A stretch of 64,000 nt of DNA from Oryzias latipes (taxonomy: Eukaryota; Chordata; Actinopteri; Beloniformes; Adrianichthyidae). The notes under the pieces were generated by a model. It was not told where the DNA came from. It ran no database searches and saw only the letters and a list, made by a program, of their open reading frames with translations. Location of the stretch: positions 29,086,434 through 29,150,433 of the forward strand of contig NC_019859.2 in the NCBI RefSeq assembly GCF_002234675.1, given 5' to 3'. Position 1 is the stretch's first letter. Each line of letters starts with the position of its first letter. The position numbers and the translations under genes were made by a program. This document shows positions 36,801-48,755 of the stretch, in pieces.

Positions 36801-39800
36801 GGGCAGAGGAGAGAGGAGGAAAAGCATTGCAGACGGAGAGGAGGAGGAGGAGGGCCTACAGCTATTGTTCATGTCCTCCCGTGAACAAAGGGCTCATCGG
36901 GGTCCGTACGTAAACCCACAGCGGGCTTCAGCTCACCGACAAGGCCTCATGCGGGACCAAACATCCGCCGTCGAACCCCGCATCCAGGCCGCACTCCGCC
37001 GCAGCCCCGCACTTTGAGGAGCGTTTTATTGATCCGTTGTGCGGGGACGTTGCGTCCAGCGGGCCTATCCGTCTTTACGCACGGAGCGTCCCGGTCCTCC
37101 ATCACAGATCTGTAAACACCGATTTTCTGACCGGATTCTCTGCAGGTAACGAGACCCCCTCCCCCCCCTCCTCCTTATGCAGACGTCTTTATCGCGACAG
37201 TGCCGTTAAAAACGCTCCATGGACTCCGGTAGCTGCGGGTTATCTCCGCTTTTCGGTGTTTTATTGGTTGAAAAGCAGCTTAGCGATAACGCGTTAGCAG
37301 CTAACAGCTAGCTGTTAGCATGTCATCGGAGCCCTTTAAGGGTCCGGATCTCGGTGGTTAATGACGTAGTTGTTATTTATCCTTCATGTTTATCTGTACA
37401 CAAGAGTGCATTGTGTGTTTGTTGTCGGTATTGTGCAGATAATCACGGCCTATCTCCGGAATCCTGTCGATATGTTAGCCTAGCTTAAGGCTAGGCGCTA
37501 GCCGACCGTCTCTAATTGCCTTTGTAGCCCGTCGGTCCTGGACTCTGACCGGCCAATTTAAAGAAAATATGGACACAAAAAGGAGATTTATGGTCGATTC
37601 AGCGGGACGTTTTGGGTGGAGCACCGTGACCTGATCATGTTCTGGTTCTCGTTTAGCGCTCAGACCGTTTGGGTCTAAAAACAGCTACTTTCGGGGATCT
37701 GAGTCCAGTGACAGGACAGAAGCCTCGTGTTTGTGCGGGTCTTCTGTGAGGCGGAGCCGCTTCATGTTTGCGTGGAGCGGCGTGATTCCCTGTGGAGGAA
37801 GTGGAGTCCAGCTGATGACCGTCTGCCTTAACCGCTAACACGAGACGATGGGGGCTAATGGAGCTCTCAACAACTAATGGACACATAACCATTGATTATT
37901 TATTTATCTATCAATCTTCTGCTCGCCCATGATGGTAAAGTGTTGCTGCTCGCTCCGCTTTAAAAGGAATGCTGGGATTGAAAAAGGGTTTGGGGTTTAA
38001 TGGCCTCTTCCTGTTGGTTCTCTGTGCGTCGCCAGCTCCTTCTTCCGGATTCGCGTTCGTTTCTTTAAAGAAGAGTCCTGAAGAGGAACCTTCACGTAGG
38101 TGAGGCTGCGACACGAGCCGCGTTCCAGCCGCACGCGGCCGTGTGTTTGCTATGCAGTGACACGGGGGGGCGGGGCCTCACCATGGCGACGGCGGGGGTC
38201 GTGACCCGCAGGCCGCCACGCCTGGCTCTCCTTTATGGCGTTAGTGCCACAGCAGCAGCTGGGGAGGCTCCTGTGGTCCTCCTGTGAGGCTTCATGTCTT
38301 CGTGGCTCCACAGCTACTCTGGAGATGGTCTTTGTTGTCCTCTGGGTCCAGATGTTCTGTGTTGAAAGCTGTGCATCTCCATGTTTGAGTGATGTTTTGA
38401 GTAAACACATCAAAGATCACGTGACTGCGTTAGCGTTTAAGTCAGTCACGATTTCTTTGTGTTGCACATATTTTCATCCTAAAACAAAATTTCTAAACAC
38501 AAGATAAAAAGTGCAGTAAAATGCCTCAAGTTGTGTTAAATAAGTTTTACACCCTCTATTTATTAAGTCACATGTATGTTTTTCACATTTTCCCTTTTTA
38601 TTTGACTGTTGTAAACAGTTTGAATAAAACAAAACCATGTTTCCTTGTTTGTTTCTTTGCAGGCTGTTCCTCTAAGTCGTTCAAGCTGTACTCCCCAAAG
38701 GAGCCCCCCAACGGTAGCACTTTTCCTCCCTTCCACCCCGGCACCATGCTGGACAGAGACGTGGGGTGGGTTGGCTGTTTTTTTTCTACTGTTCCCATGT
38801 TCTATCGGTCATGAGTTTGGCTCTGGGGACGGCAGCAGCAGTGGAGGGGGGTGTCTGTACTTTATGCTTTTATGACACCGTAGACCGGGCGTCTCCATCC
38901 CGGTTCCTCGTGAACTACTCCCCGCTTGAACTGCATGTAAACCTGCTTCAGTAATAGCTGATTAACTGAGTCCAGTTTCTGACCGACTGCACACACCTGG
39001 TCCAGGTGAGCAGTTACTACTGAGGCAGGGTGAGCTGCAAAACAAGCAGGGCAGTGAGGAAGAGGGTTGGAGACCACTCTCTGAGGTTCAGAGCCGTGTC
39101 TCCAGTGTCCTCGTCAGTGGGCCTCTCTTTTGTTGGTAAAGTTCTGGACAGAATGTCAACCATTCTTTACATGATTCTTATGACATCCCAGCTGGAACTA
39201 AACACAGTTAAAAGACAGTAACTTTTCCTTTTATTTACATTATAGAAAATTCAATTTGGAAAGAACAAAGAAAACCAAAACCAAACATTTTTGCGAATAA
39301 ATAATGAACAGTAATGTCAGAGCTGACAACGTTTCATTATCTGCTGAATGCAGCGTGGGTTTCATTTATGTGCAGAGTTCAGGATTGATTGTAAATGTTT
39401 GTCAAACTGCTGCAGCTGCCTTGTGTTATAGCGGCAGTAGGAATCAACCTATACCAAAATAAAATAAATTGATTATAATCAATATTTGAAAATACCGTGT
39501 GGATTGGGGCACGGTAGGTTTGTATGACTAATGTAAAAACAACCAAGTGCATCACAGCGGACAACACACACGTGATGACATGTGCAAAAACAACAGTGGG
39601 TTGAACTAAAATGTGAATGGATTTGCCATTAATTCTTAATAATGTTCTTAATAATTTAACTCCTAAATGACAGAGGTTCCACCATCAACCCTACCTAACT
39701 TTTTTTCTTTTTATTGTCAAGAGAATAATTTGGGATTTCAAAGTCTTGAAACTCATTTGTTTTGTAGTTGCTGGAGTTGGCATTAGAAAAGCAAAGGGAA

Positions 39801-42800
39801 GGGAAATCTTCTTTTTGGGACTGTGGTGCATTCACTTGCCATGGTAAATTTGGTTGTTGCCTTGTTTATAGTAATAATAAGAATGATAATAATAATAAAG
39901 CACTTAGCATCACTTCATTCACTCCTCATTCATACTTGGTGATGGAAAGCTACTGATGTAGCCACAGCTGCCCTGACAGGCGCCTCTGACCATCACCAGG
40001 ACATTCATACCCATTCACCCACCAGTGGAGCCACATTGGAGGGTCAAGTGTCTTTGGGGGGAGCAGGGATCATTCGACCCGCTCAACCACCTGAGCCACT
40101 GCCGCCCCAACTGGAATCACCCACCTCTACTTCTTTATTTGCATACTTGTCTTGTTTTGCAAAAAAATTGGTTTTGTCTGTAGTAGATTGTCGGCCCCAA
40201 GAGTTCTGGTGCCGAACGTTGTTACCAAATTGTGTGAATATTTCTGGCTACATTAAAGTTAAAGTTTTTTCTTAGTGAAAGCTTTTCCTGACGTCCAACC
40301 CAACATTAAAACGAGGCGTGAAGTGATGAAGGTTCTGGTTCAGAAATGTGGCATCTGTTAAATGTGGCCAAACGCTGCCGTTCTTCACGAGTTCCTTTTA
40401 CATGCAGCCGTCCACGAAAAGCATAAGTAAAAATGATGTGATGTGACCAAACTGTTGGGAGGGAGTTCAAGTTCTGCCTGGAGATTTGATGAAGAGCAGG
40501 GTTTATCTGGTCAGTTCAGTCTCTGAGCGAGGAGGAGGAGGAGGAGGGGGCATTATCAGCATTCCTGCCCAGTCCAGCTGACCGTCCCAGAGACACCTAA
40601 CACCACCAAGCACCTACTAAACTATGCAGGAGGACAGCAGTAGCCCCCCCCCCCCCCCCCCCCGCTGCTGCGTCATGTTCTGTTCATGTTCATGTTCTTC
40701 TCATGTCTTCTCTGAGTCCTTCAAGTCTTTCTTGGACTTGTGTCTGAGAATTACACCTTCTCGTCTGGTTCTGGATCAGAGCATGATGTGACCTTCTCTC
40801 TCTGGTGTTTCTGCAGACCCACTCCAATGTACCCACCCACATACCTGGAGCCAGGAATCGGGTAAGGCCTCCCCCCCTATGTGACAGCGTTTACCTTTCA
40901 ACTGCATTTGTGGCGTTTGACTCGACTCACACACCTCCCCCCAATGTCCAGGAGGCACACGCCGTACGGCAACCAGACGGACTACAGAATATTTGAGCTG
41001 AACAAGCGGCTACAGAACTGGACGGAGGTCTGTTCACACTCAAAACAAACCGTCAGAAACCAGTTCAGAGGTCAGAGCCAGACGCTCTCCTTTTCTCCCC
41101 CTCCCCCCACCTGCAGGAATGTGATAACCTGTGGTGGGATGCTTTCACCACGGAGTTCTTTGAAGACGACGCCATGTTGACCATCACCTTCTGTCTGGAA
41201 GATGGACCCAAACGCTACAGTAAGAAGCTCTGAATGTAAACCAGAGGCCATTTATGGCCGTTTATGTTCGTGAGAGAGAGGCTCCGCCTCCTGGTGTGTT
41301 TGCGTTGTGAGTTTGTGCCCTTCCTGCTCTTTCACTTTGTTTTTGCCCGTTCTGCTGAGTTTATTTAGTGGGTTTGGAAAGCGTTCAGAAAGTGTCCTCA
41401 CTCACAACGTTTCTTAGTCTTTAACCTGTTCGGCCCCACCGTTTCTTTGGTGTTTTCTAACAAACGGCGTCACTTAGAAACGGCGCCTTTCTTCGCCTCT
41501 AAAGGATCTGAAACTCTGATGGGAGAAACCATCAGGGCGGCTTTTATCAGTCCCTTACTGTTCAGCTTTACTTTCAGGGACGGCGGTCTGAGCCTCTTGT
41601 CTTCTCTCTGCAGCAATTGGTCGGACGTTAATCCCTCGCTACTTCCGGAGCATCTTTGAGGGCGGGGCCACCGAGCTTTACTACGTGCTGAAGCATCCCA
41701 AGGAATCTTTTCACAACAACTTTGTGTCTCTGGATTGTGACCAGTGCACCATGGTCACCCAGAATGGAAAGCCCATGTTCACACAGGTGAGAAGGGGGGC
41801 GGGGCCTTCAGTCCTTTTCCCTTCCTGGTGGAGTTCTTTCCGTTTCCATTGTAAACCCCTTCACAACTGTGCAGGTGTGTGTGGAAGGCCGTCTGTACCT
41901 GGAGTTCATGTTTGATGAGATGATGAGGATAAAGACGTGGCACTTCAGCATCAGACAACACCGTGAACTGATCCCCCGCAGCATCCTGGCCATGCATGTG
42001 AGTGGGAGCAGGGGGGGGGGGGGTTGTGTTGTGGTGTTCCGTTGTTTGACTGCGATCTTCTTGTGTTCAGGCTCAAGACCCACAGATGCTGGACCAGCTG
42101 TCCAAAAACATCACGAGATGCGGCCTGTCCAACTCCACCCTCAACTACCTCCGAGTGAGTTGAGCTGGAAGCGTTTTTGGGTTCTGGGGAGGGATCAACT
42201 GCTGCAGGCTTTGGAGCTGCCCATGTTCCTGACACCAAGGCAGGCAGGACATCTACTCCTGCGGGGGTCGCTTAATGGCCCAGAGACGGATCTTGATTTT
42301 CCCAAAACAACACCTGCACCTATGAAGCACCTGCTTCATACATGTTGGCACAGACCTCCTTTAGGTGTTTTTGAAGTTCAGGTCTGATCAGGAGCCCTGG
42401 TTATATTAAGATCTTTTTAGTTTGGGAGGTGTGAAAGCTCACCGGAACTGTGGTTTGAACCAAACAAGACCGCCAAACCCAAATAAAAGTTAAGCCTACA
42501 AGCCAAAGGAAGGTGGGGGTAGATAAGAACGTGGCTCAGCTTCAGACGAAACCATTTCAATCAATCCAAATGACTTGATGTTTCCAGTAGAAGTGCAGAT
42601 CAGAGACAAATGTTTAAACGTTTCTGAAGAAGAGTGTCAGCTGAACAAGCTTTTCTTTAACTCGTCTTCTGGATTGATCAGGATCAGGTGGATTTTATTC
42701 AAAGTTCCAGGACCTCATTCACAGTAACAAGCCTGGAGGAAGCCCAGACGCTCTGACAGGTTTATTTATGTCCATCTGATGGAGTCAAACTGTCTCCACT

Positions 42801-45800
42801 TTGATCCAAAGTGAGAAATGCTGCAGCGATCCGTCATCACAGTCCATCAAGTCACATCTGTCATTTTTATTGTCAATGCTTCGTTCTGTTAAAACGCTGT
42901 TAAAAGGCTTTTAAATGCTGCTGGAAGAGCAGAAGTAAACAACTGACAGGAACAAATCTCAGTTCATTCTTCAGTTTGTCCCTCAGTGTTTAAGTTCTCC
43001 TTGGGCTTCTTGGTCCTGGTTCCTCCATGTGGCGTTTGGATCCGCCGTTCCGGTCTGGTGTCTTCCACTGATCACCTTTGACTTTTGAAACCAACTCCCG
43101 CCGTGAAGACCAGACATCTGATTTTTGAATGAACGTAGTAGCTCTGGAGCAAACTAATACTCATGAAAACACGTTTGATACACACACAAACAAGCAAAGC
43201 TTCACGGATTTAAGATCAGTTTTGAAGGTGAATCCAGACTGCAGAACATTTCTGGGGTTCAGACGTTTTAGTGAACAGAAGGTCAAAGTGCAATTGTGTT
43301 TTGATGAGATTTTTCGCACTCCACCAACACAGTAGCTGCTCTTCTTCACCTCTGAGCTTTTAACCCTTTTGCTATCCTATGGGGTCAAGATGACTGTTGA
43401 CGTACTATTCCTACCGTGACAAAGGTGGATAAAGGTGTAGAGGATTTCATGTAATCCATGGACACCAGTGAAGATCACAACTCATTGAAGAAAAAAGATT
43501 CAGCGCACAGTCTAGTGGGTCTAGATGACCCAACTCCCAATGTTAACATGCATATGATAACACAAGGGTTTTAAAGATGTTTTATATTCATTAGAAAGTG
43601 TTCTCCTCTCAAAGACATGGTCAGCTCTACCCAGATATGTCTGTCAGCATTTATTCTCTTAAATTTTTCCAAACATTTGGTCTTTCCTTGCAATGCCGAG
43701 AGGACTGCTGCCTTTATGAAGCTCTGAAAATCCTGCTGAGCGCGTAAACGCCAGCAGTCTTCTGAGGCCGGTGACCTGAAAGCGAAGTCCGAGCAGAGAC
43801 GGACCAAAAGACGGGAGAATTTCAGGACGTGAAGAGACAATTGTGTTTGTCCCCACAGCTCTGTGTGATCCTGGAGCCCATGCAGGAGCTCATGTCCCGA
43901 CACAAGACCTACAGCCTCAGCCCCAGGGACTGCCTCAAGACCTGCCTCTTCCAGAAATGGCAGAGGATGGTGGCGCCGCCCGGTAGGCTGAGGCCGCACT
44001 GAAACCCCGCCCCCTCAACCCTGCGTTTGCGTGACCCGTTTGTTTGTGTCTGCAGCGGAGCCGTCCCGACAGGCTCCCAACAAGCGGCGGAAGCGCAAGA
44101 TTTCAGGCGGCAGCACCATCAGTGGAGGGGGCGGAGCTAACACCAACAGCAACAACAAAAAGAAGAGTCCAGGCAGCGGCTTCCCTCTGTCCAGCCAAGT
44201 TCCAGTGAGTACAGCACTGCCACCTAGTGTCAGTAACCTGCCTCTACAGGGTCCATTTACACCCCAGCAGGACAAGCTGCACTCATTGAAGATGAACAGC
44301 TCCACTGTTGAAAAAGCCTTCATTATTGGAGTAATAATGTCAGAATGCATTTAACATCCAAAGTGGAAACACTGGTTTTCTACTACAAACTGAAGGAGGA
44401 AACTAAACAGATCACAACAGAGAGAAGTGATGAATGTTTTTTTTGCGAGACTCTGACCTGGTCTCAGGTGCTGCTGATGAACCGGAAAAACATCTCCGTG
44501 CAGATCGTTCCCGTCCATTTCTGACCTTTAATATAGATGGCCGCCGTCCGGAGACACCTGACTGCCACCATCTGCATTCACAACCACGCTAACGATTTTT
44601 CAAAAAGTTGGGCAGCGGCAACGAATTGTGAAAATTCTGCCAATGCCTCCCCATCGCACGGTGGGAGTCGTGTATGTGACCGTAGCATCTACCAGATCCT
44701 GACCTGCTGAGGTCAAGAAGTTTTGTAGACCAGTCATCCAGTGAGAACAAAGACCTCTCTGCTCCGGCATGCAGTTCAGAATGTTACAAACCTAAGAGCG
44801 CGTAGCTGCACAGAGACAGAAGGCGTTTTACCGAAGGATTCAGATACAAAACATCCTCAAAGTCCATGAACGGTTGTTCCCACCTGCTGTAAAGAGCAGC
44901 TCCAGTGTTCTCCTGCACCGGTCCACTCCTGACACTTCCACGCTGCAGAACATCCCACACTCACACCAGAGCATAACACGGAAGAAGCTCCACGAAGAGA
45001 CTGCTGCTCACCAAACAGCTTCTGTCGTTACCGTTTACACCACATTAGCTCCTCTTCCTTGATCCCCCTCACTTTTTTTCCAAAACTGCACACAAGATGT
45101 TGGACCAGAACCATCCAATGGTTTTCTCATTTACATGCAGAACTTCAGACCGTTTTAAAGTAAATGTCCGTTAAATTATTATTCGGCAAAAACGTTTGTT
45201 TTTCTTTGTAAAAAGGAAATATTTTAAAGGAATCCCAAACTTTTTAGAAGCAGTTTTTAGTAAAGCGGCACGATGGAGGACGGTTCGTTCTGGATCCACT
45301 GCGATTGGTCGGACAAAAACTGGAGGAAACACAGAAACAAAACACTACAGGGTTACAAAAGTCACTTTTTTTTAATGTATCAAATAAAACCTCAGACACA
45401 ATGAAATTTAAGACACAGTAAAAGCAAATCCAACAGGGAGGATTCTTTAGTCGGTTTATGTGGGGTAAAGGTGGCCGCGTGGACGCCGGTTGGTGTTGGG
45501 TGGAGTTGCCTGCGTGGCCGCCACCCTCTGTGACGGGTTTGATTGCTTCTGTGAGGGTGGGGCTTGCCTGAACGCTGGCTTTGCTGTGGTCTCCACAGGA
45601 TGTGATGGTGGTGGGAGAGCCCACGCTGATGGGCGGGGAGTTCGGCGACGAGGACGAGCGTCTGATCACGCGGCTGGAGAACACGCAGTTCGACGCAGCC
45701 AATGGCATCGACGACGAGGACAGCTTCAACAACTCCCCGGCGCTGGGCTCCAACTCCCCCTGGAACAACAAGGCCCCCTCCAGCCAGGAGAGCAAGAGCG

Positions 45801-45829
45801 ACAACCCCACCTCACAGGCATCACAGTAG
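24894..45829 (+). CDS. ldb1: LIM domain-binding protein 1, 11 coding exons, 412 aa, complete
   Basis: Ldb1 is a nuclear cofactor that dimerises and bridges LIM-homeodomain and LMO proteins. Coding exons: 24,894-24,921; 38,663-38,765; 40,817-40,861; 40,952-41,027; 41,117-41,219; 41,614-41,786; 41,875-41,997; 42,071-42,154; 43,859-43,982; 44,056-44,204; 45,599-45,829. All junctions are GT-AG and in phase, giving 412 aa against 411 for human LDB1 as I recall it. The N-terminus MSVGGCACPGCSSKSF matches the long isoform. Residues ~38-245 are the dimerisation region (RTLIPRYFRSIFEGG, IRQHRELIPRSILAMH). The NLS KRRKRK is at ~296-301. The LIM-interaction domain is at ~337-375 (DVMVVGEPTLMGGEFGDEDE, then RLITRLENTQFDAANG). 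Whether it is the a or b paralogue is not determined. Confidence 0.97.
27835..28170. repeat. Degenerate CA/ACATG-rich minisatellite
   Basis: About 330 bp of irregular ACACA, CATGTG and GTGCACAC units. ORFs on both strands here encode only low-complexity His/Thr or Cys/Val peptides. Confidence 0.85.
29176..29482 (+). mobile_element. tRNA-derived SINE-like repeat
   Basis: A pol-III B-box-like GGTTTGAATCTCG is followed by the fish SINE text TGTGTGGAGCTTGCATGTTC, then GCAACAGGCTGGCGACCTGT and TCAGGGTGTGTACTCGCC, ending GGGATATAACGGCTCAAGAA. Similar units are common across teleosts (established, from memory). A short internal duplication (GTGTACTCGCCTGTG) is visible. Confidence 0.65.
32955..33570. 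repeat. GT-rich tract with an internal AC-rich inversion
   Basis: From 32,955 to about 33,398 the + strand is built of TGTGTG, TTCATGTGTG and TTCTTGTGTG units. From 33,399 to 33,480 it switches to their complements (GAACACACGCAAGAACA type). From 33,488 to 33,565 it returns to GT. ORFs here are low-complexity artefacts. Confidence 0.85.
34340..34520. mobile_element. hAT-like MITE end
   Basis: The sequence CACCTGGATCAGGTGTGTTC, then CCAGCTAATCAGCA and GAGGAACAGGGTTGGAGAGA, parallels the right half of the inverted-repeat element at 38,885-39,085. Only one terminus is clear. Confidence 0.4.
35350..35900 (+). mobile_element. L2/Rex1-like LINE 3' fragment
   Basis: The frames give VLHRRQLVQNSAARILTGTN, ALHWLPFKI, a shift, LHGRAPMYTSDLL, YSSARSLRSSNQNLFSVP and VSFEAVAPRLWNSRPLSLRQ. 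This is the usual C-terminal end of an RT ORF. A 3' UTR follows with GTAAAGCACTTTGTGATTCT and TTTATGAATAAAG. It is 5'-truncated, frameshifted and inactive, and sits inside ldb1 intron 1 in the sense orientation. Confidence 0.75.
36690..37145 (+). promoter_or_regulatory. ldb1: Probable second ldb1 promoter and untranslated exon (short isoform)
   Basis: A purine-rich then CpG-rich block runs into CTCTGCAG|GTAACGAG, a clean splice donor at 37,145/37,146, 1.5 kb before coding exon 2. No ORF continuing in frame into exon 2 is evident. A transcript from here would start translation at the in-frame ATG at 38,746 (MLDRDVG), giving the 375-residue isoform known in mammals. Exon use is inferred. Confidence 0.55.
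38885..39085. mobile_element. hAT-like MITE in ldb1 intron 2
   Basis: The left end ACCGGGCGTCTCCATCCCGG and the right end GGAAGAGGGTTGGAGACC are imperfect inverses. Internal text includes CTGCACACACCTGGTCCAGG, shared with the fragment at 34,340-34,520. No clean 8-bp duplication was found. Confidence 0.5.
43360..43574. mobile_element. piggyBac-like MITE in ldb1 intron 8
   Basis: The left end is TTAACCCTTTTGCTATCC and the right end, inverted, is TTAAAACCCTTGTGTTATC, with TTAA at both edges (43,360-43,363 and 43,571-43,574). Internal text (GGACACCAGTGAAGATCAC, then CTAGTGGGTCTAGATGACCC) is the inverse of the copy at 16,253-16,472. Confidence 0.7.
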
Positions 45830-46245
45830 AACCCGGAGCCCAACCCCCCCTACACACAAACCCCATACGACCCCGCCCCGCTCCCCAATGCCATGACTGC
45901 AACCAAACAGGCCGCCGTCTGACTCCAAGCCGGGCGCTGCTGTAGCATTCAGATTCCCCTCAGACCCCCTGCGGGGGCTCGGTCTGCCCCCAGGACCAAG
46001 GCGGAGGAGGGTTTTCTGGACTGCCCCCACCTCAATATTTTGGCACCGTTTCTTTCAGAGCCCCTGTTGCTGATTCGCCCGGTGAGACGGGCCGGTCCAG
46101 CAGGAGTTTGATCCAACAGAACCCGCCCCCATGCCGAAGGTTTCTATGCAGGACAGGCGGGGAAGAAGGGGCGGGGCTTGGTGAACACTGGACCTCCTGT
46201 CGTAAACACACCTCCTGGTCCGGTCTGCAGACGCTGGAGTCGCTG

Positions 46246-46279
<34 letters not shown>

Positions 46280-46389
46280 ACGCATGAGTAAAATATATGT
46301 GAGAAAAGTGTGTGAGCGGCTCGGCTGAAGCAGACGGGCCAGAATCAGAACCGCTCAGTCCAAGGAAGGCTGTGATGTGGGACAGCGTT

Positions 46390-46429
<40 letters not shown>

Positions 46430-47345
46430 CCTGTGAGTACCGCGAATGCAGTCTTTTACCAGAGCATTTACACACACACACAACTGACACACACACAATT
46501 AAGAGTTTTTATACAGTCTATATTTCCCTAGAATGTTTTTTAATTTGTATCAAACGCCTTCATTTCGATTGTTTTTGATTTTCTACAAATACTGAAAAGC
46601 TACAGACCAAGGAGCAACGCAGGACCCCCTCCCTCTCTCCCCCCTCTAAAATATATTGTTTTTATCTTTTATGTTTATAAAAGAGAAATAATTTAGTGTG
46701 GATGTTTTTATTTTGACTTTTTTTTGTTTCTTTTTGGAGGATTTTTGTGTATTTGTGCTTGTATATTTAAGGTAGTAGCAAAGTTCTGTCTGACTGTAAT
46801 AAAATGTATTCTTAGATTAAAGCCATCCCGATCTAATGTAAAGAAACGCAGGAGAAACCCCTCCTGAATCCGACCCCCCCCCCCCCACCACCATCTGCTG
46901 TCCTTCCTGTCAGTTTGTCGTTTTCAAACGGAAGCATTCCCTCCTGGGGGGCAGCGACTCCCCTGAGCCGCTGACTTTCTTAGCCTTTTTTTATGCCTGA
47001 GCGCTTCTCTCTTCTTCGTGGATCTTTGCCGGCCGCAGAAGCGGTCCGTCAGTTTTTTCCCGGCTGAACTTTGCGCCGCCGGCCGACAGCGGCGTCACAC
47101 GCGGTTCGGTCCGACCTTCGCTGTGCGCCGGTGAGGTCTAGCACCAGATTTATTTGATGTTTGTTTCAGTTGATTCCAGCTGGATTTCAATCAAGTCTGA
47201 ACGGTGGCTTGTACCTTCTCCAAACCCTGTAGAAAAATCATTGTTTGATAAATATATATATATATATATATATTTTTGATTTGGTTAGTTTCTGCCCTTA
47301 ATAATTAATGTATGGTACCAATAAAACAATACATTTTCACTTCCA
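45830..47345 (+). other. ldb1: ldb1 3' UTR
   Basis: Sequence downstream of the TAG at 45,827-45,829 has two candidate polyadenylation signals: AATAAA at 46,798-46,803 and another at 47,320-47,325. Short GT and CA repeats (46,250-46,280; 46,394-46,430), an AT tract (47,250-47,272) and a stretch rich in T runs are included. The first signal gives a 3' UTR of about 1 kb. Confidence 0.6.
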
Positions 47346-47429
47346 GCTTGAGTGTTGTTGATTTTTTTTCAGAGTAAAATACAATCAAATGATAAAAAAT
47401 GAAATGTAATAAACTAAAACAGTCATCTT

Positions 47430-47660
47430 CTGAATCCCTTCTGGGGTCTCTGGGCTGCCAGTGGAGGAAGGGGGGGGGGGGCACCCTGATCAGGGTCAAG
47501 GGACAAGTTGGAATCAGACCTATGAAGTTTATTTTTGGACTGTGAGAGGAAATTGGAAAAAATCCACTCATGGATGACGAGAATGTGGAAAGAGCCCAGC
47601 TGGGATTTGAATCTTCCTCGAGAGGTGAGAGCGCCAACCACTACACCACTAGTATTTGCT
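47430..47660 (-). mobile_element. SINE-like repeat, antisense
   Basis: Read on the minus strand, ACCACTAGTGGTGTAGTGGT-type text is followed by AGATTCAAATCCCAGCTGGG (B-box-like) and then by TCCAAAAATAAACTTCATAG. It matches the general layout of the tRNA-derived fish repeat at 29,176-29,482 but is more diverged. Confidence 0.45.
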
Positions 47661-48076
47661 GTTGATAGACAATGCAGGGAGGGGGTGGAGTCTAGAACCA
47701 AAAATGTGGGGCTGGAGCTGATGTAATGAGGAAAAACCTTCAGTTCAATTTTTCGTCTTTTGTCATTTTTAACTCTGTCTTTGCATCTGTTGACACAAAA
47801 ATAACATAATTTTAATTTATTTGATTATAAATATCATTCAGCCCATAGAAATGCCACTTTTCTGACAGGGGGGTTAGGGGTGTTGGGGGCCACTTGGCAG
47901 AGATTGAGCAACAGGACAAAAACAAAAAAGATCTTCAAATGAGAGGTTTGAATCCACCAAACACAAAAAATGGCAAAGGCCTAAATTAAAATGTCCACTT
48001 AACAAAAATGTCGCTGAGAGAATCCTATGTTTGTAAAATAAGGTAAGGGTCAACTAATTAGCTTTAGTTTGGGTTA

Positions 48077-48755
48077 TTGTTACGGCTGTGGCCGTATTTG
48101 GTTTTGGTTGTTCTGTGTTTTGTGTATTTTCTTTTACACCAGAGTGGGACTTTGTTGTTTTTGTGGATCTTTGTGTGTCTGTCTGATTATTTGCAGGTGT
48201 GGTGCATGAAGCTGTGGCCTCCATTTGGACTCAAGCTGATGGAGGCAGCCTTCAGAAGCCCCCTTTGGACCTCCAGACCATGAGAAGGGAGCCTTGCTGC
48301 AACACATCTCCATTGCAGCTTGGCGCTTTCTCCACCTGTTTTGTTGTGTTGCACTTAGTGTTGTTTTCTAGTATTTTGTGGTTTTGTGCCTACTCTGTTG
48401 GTTTGTAGTCATGTTAAGTGAAGCTGTAGGGGTGAACAGCCATTTTCTTTAGCACTTGTTTTCGTTAGTCACAGGATGTTAGTGTTTTGTCATTGATTTC
48501 CCTTTTCTTTCATTTACAGGCAAGATTACATGTTTCAGTTAGGTGGGGGTTTGTTTGTTATTTTGCTTTTCACCCAGAAGCCTTTTTGCTTCACTTTAAG
48601 TTATTGGTGGTTGTTTATTTGTAAATAAATGTGTTCATATTTGTCTGGAGACATTTGTTTGGTGCATTTGTTAATTTAAATTTAGTGGCCAAAAACATTT
48701 TTTATGTTATGCCCCTCGATGTTCCCCTAAACAACATATGGGGTGTAATAGAAAT
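48077..48755 (+). repeat. Dispersed repeat, copy A (LTR-like)
   Basis: It starts TGTTACGGCTGTGGCCG and contains TAGGGGTGAACAGCCATTTT and TTTTTATGTTATGCCCCTCG, ending near ATGGGGTGTAATAG. The last 330 bp are shared, in the same order and orientation, with 52,783-53,150. A solo LTR is possible, but no primer-binding site or partner LTR is recognised. Confidence 0.4.

Larger units (their letters stand above)
24922..38662 (+). other. ldb1: ldb1 intron 1, 13.7 kb
   Basis: The donor is CCCG|GTGAGTGC and the acceptor TTTCTTTGCAG|GCTG. It contains CA/GT microsatellites (27,835-28,170; 32,955-33,570), long G runs (27,444-27,462 and 34,192-34,207), a SINE-like element, a LINE fragment and an internal promoter. 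Several ORFs of 60-200 codons occur, the longest being 199 codons at 26,143-26,742, but none has a recognisable domain. Such a long first intron commonly carries enhancers; that is inference here. Confidence 0.8.

Noticed and set aside
43571-43999. 142-codon minus ORF
   Set aside because: Antisense shadow of ldb1 coding exon 9 and adjacent intron.
44540-45060. Possible LINE C-terminal remnant in ldb1 intron 10
   Set aside because: Some text resembles a decayed RT ending, but no block is long enough or in frame with another to support a call.
45244-45843. 199-codon minus ORF over the last ldb1 exon
   Set aside because: It is antisense to the conserved LIM-interaction-domain exon and includes intron sequence; a shadow of ldb1.
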